This document shows positions 6,202 to 7,601 of a DNA stretch of 7,601 nucleotides, one piece after another; within the stretch, counting starts at the first letter, position 1; every line of letters begins with the position of its first letter. This DNA comes from Chloroflexota bacterium (GTDB lineage: Bacteria; Chloroflexota; Limnocylindria; Limnocylindrales; CSP1-4). Both the position numbers and the translations under genes were made by a program. The stretch lies in NCBI GenBank assembly GCA_013813905.1, contig JACCQX010000067.1:1-7601 (forward strand). The letters are read 5' to 3'. The notes under the pieces were generated by a model. That model did no database searches, was not told the DNA's origin, and was given only the letters and a program-made list of their open reading frames with translations.

Positions 6202-7413
6202 ATGACCGTCGGCAGCCCCTTCGACCGCCGGGCGCTATCCCTCAACGTCAAGCGTCAGTGGCGCGAGTGGGCCGGCTTCCATGCCGCCAGCGCCTACGCC
6301 GCCAGCCACGACATCGAGTACAACGCTGTGCGCAACGCGGCCGCGCTGTTCGATGTCAGCCCCCTCTTCAAGTACCGCATAAGTGGGCGCGACGCCGTTG
6401 CCCTGGTGGACCGTGTCATCACGCGCGACGCCACGCGGATCCGCCCCGGTCAGGTCATCTACACGGCGTGGTGTGATGACCACGGCAAGGTGGTCGACGA
6501 CGGCACCGTGGCACGCCTGGGCGACGACTCGTTCCGCTGGACGGCCGCCGAGCCGCAGCTCCGCTGGCTGCGCATGAACGCCCGCGGACTGGACGTGACC
6601 ATCGAGGAAGACAGCGAGCGGATCGCCGCGCTGGCGCTTCAGGGCCCGCTCTCCCGCGCCGTCCTGGAGGCGGCCACAGAGGCCGACTGGTCGGACCTGG
6701 GCTACTACCGCCGTCGCGCGGGGGTGATCGGGGAGGTCGGGACGGTGGGCGGGATCGCCGTCGATGTCAGCCGCACGGGCTACACGGGTGACCTCGGCTA
6801 CGAGCTGTGGGTCGACGCCGCGGAGGCCCTGGCTCTCTGGGACGCGCTGATGACGGTGGGGGCTGACTACGGGATCCGTCCGGCGGGGATGCTGGCGCTC
6901 GACGTGGCGCGCGTGGAGGCGGGCCTGATCCTGCTGGAGGTCGACTACACCAGCTCCCGACGCGCCCTCATCCCCGAACAGAGCTACTCGCCCTACGAGA
7001 TCGGCCTGGGGCGCCTGGTCGACCTGGACAAGAAGGCCCGATTCGTTGGCCGGCGAGCCCTCGAGCACGAGATCGACGGTGGCGGCCCCGCACGGCGCCT
7101 GGTCGGGCTGGACCTCGACTGGGATGACCTGGAGCGCCTCTACTCGCGCCAGGGGCTCTCGCCAGTCCTGTCGCCGCTGGCCTGGCGCGAGCAGGTACCC
7201 ATCTACGCGGGCGGCCGGCAGGTGGGCCGTGCCACGAGCGGGACGTGGAGCCCAGTGCTCAAGAAGAACCTCGCGCTCGCATCGGTGGACGCCGCTCACG
7301 AACCGGCCGGCTCCCGACTGCAGCTGGAGTGGACCGTGGAAGGTCACCGCAGTCGGATCGGCGCAACGGTGGTGCCCATGCCTTTCTTCGACCCACCGCG
7401 CAAGCGCGCGTGA
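6202..7413 (+). CDS. GcvT-like aminomethyltransferase-fold protein (tetrahydrofolate-dependent)
   Basis: This encodes a 403-residue protein with the complete GcvT fold. Canonical GcvT (glycine cleavage T-protein) moves the aminomethyl carbon from lipoylated H protein to tetrahydrofolate; relatives demethylate other small molecules such as dimethylglycine or DMSP. Visible landmarks are AALFDVSPLFKYRISGRDA (47-65); VIYTAWCDDHGKVVDDG (85-101), with the Asp pair at 99-100 where the catalytic Asp normally lies; the folate-site signature SRTGYTGDLGYEL (190-202), with Asp in place of the commoner Glu at 197; and ALDVARVEAGL (232-242). The C-terminal barrel has GRATSGTWSPVLKKNLALASVD (342-363). The N-terminus and the segment at 248-268 differ from typical GcvT. 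No gcvH or gcvP lies in view, so a demethylase or other paralog is at least as likely as true glycine cleavage. ATG 6202 is 53 bases after the previous stop. The gene is coupled by GTGA to the next. Confidence 0.92.
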   Translation: MTVGSPFDRRALSLNVKRQWREWAGFHAASAYAASHDIEYNAVRNAAALFDVSPLFKYRISGRDAVALVDRVITRDATRIRPGQVIYTAWCDDHGKVVDDGTVARLGDDSFRWTAAEPQLRWLRMNARGLDVTIEEDSERIAALALQGPLSRAVLEAATEADWSDLGYYRRRAGVIGEVGTVGGIAVDVSRTGYTGDLGYELWVDAAEALALWDALMTVGADYGIRPAGMLALDVARVEAGLILLEVDYTSSRRALIPEQSYSPYEIGLGRLVDLDKKARFVGRRALEHEIDGGGPARRLVGLDLDWDDLERLYSRQGLSPVLSPLAWREQVPIYAGGRQVGRATSGTWSPVLKKNLALASVDAAHEPAGSRLQLEWTVEGHRSRIGATVVPMPFFDPPRKRA

Positions 7414-7601
7414 CCACCACTTACCCGTTGCGAGTCGGCCCTCGGCAGCGCTGGCTGCTGCTGCCCTGGGGCGTGCGGCGGGACAACGCCTGGGTCCGGC
7501 TCGACGATGAGCAGTTCATCGCGCGCTTCGGCTTCTTCAGCCTACGGACGCCCTTGGCCAACATCGTGCGCTGGGAGATCAAAGGCCCGTACCGCTGGTT
7601 C
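7410..7601 (+). CDS. Hypothetical protein, N-terminal 64 codons only
   Basis: GTG 7410-7412 overlaps the TGA of the GcvT-like gene (GTGA), and the frame is open to the window edge. The visible 64 residues are rich in Trp, Arg and Phe, with WLLLPWGV at 15-22, DDEQFIARFGFFSLRTPLAN at 34-53 and a last visible segment KGPYRWF. There is no signal peptide or clear membrane span. The strand pattern resembles small bacterial proteins with a pleckstrin-like beta fold that carry a RFGFFxLRTPLxNI segment, but this is a weak impression and I assign no function. The overlap suggests co-translation with the GcvT-like enzyme. Confidence 0.78.
   Translation, partial: MTTTYPLRVGPRQRWLLLPWGVRRDNAWVRLDDEQFIARFGFFSLRTPLANIVRWEIKGPYRWF

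Noticed and set aside
6235..7347. Minus-strand 370-residue open frame opposite the GcvT-like gene
   Set aside because: The plus strand encodes an unmistakable GcvT fold. The antisense frame has shadow-like composition and no family motif.

Overview
The window is very GC-rich and tightly packed, with many GTG or TTG starts and 4-base stop/start overlaps. It encodes lipoproteins with Ser/Thr/Pro-rich stalks and carries no plasmid or phage hallmarks. This style fits a chromosomal segment of a high-GC soil or freshwater bacterium such as Chloroflexota (Limnocylindria-like) or Actinomycetota. That placement is inferred from gene style only; no rRNA or marker gene is present.

Left half, minus strand (about 3734 down to 1): a three-gene, translationally coupled operon. 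It has two tandem paralogous FAD-dependent oxidoreductases of the phytoene dehydrogenase / PYROXD2-like group (COG1233), joined by a GTGA overlap. A small DUF4097-type beta-repeat lipoprotein follows; its start lies inside the end of the second oxidoreductase, and it runs off the left edge of the window.

Middle (3895-4809): a 915-bp insertion sequence with 31-bp terminal inverted repeats (29/31 matching) and an IS481-like DDE transposase gene. The gene has lost its middle, including the region of the first catalytic Asp, and its two halves are in different frames. The element sits in the divergent intergenic region between the minus-strand operon and a plus-strand lipoprotein gene, leaving only 16 bp between its right end and that gene's start codon.

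Right half, plus strand: a 440-residue lipoprotein with a Pro/Ser/Thr stalk and a C-terminal domain I do not recognise; a complete GcvT-like aminomethyltransferase-fold protein with no glycine-cleavage partner genes in view; and, coupled to it by another GTGA overlap, the first 64 codons of a small protein of unknown function.

I see no CRISPR array, tRNA, rRNA, toxin-antitoxin pair or defence system. No clearly new biological system is evident. The points most worth checking are the internally deleted IS and its effect on the neighbouring promoter, the coupled oxidoreductase pair with its lipoprotein, and the unassigned lipoprotein domain.
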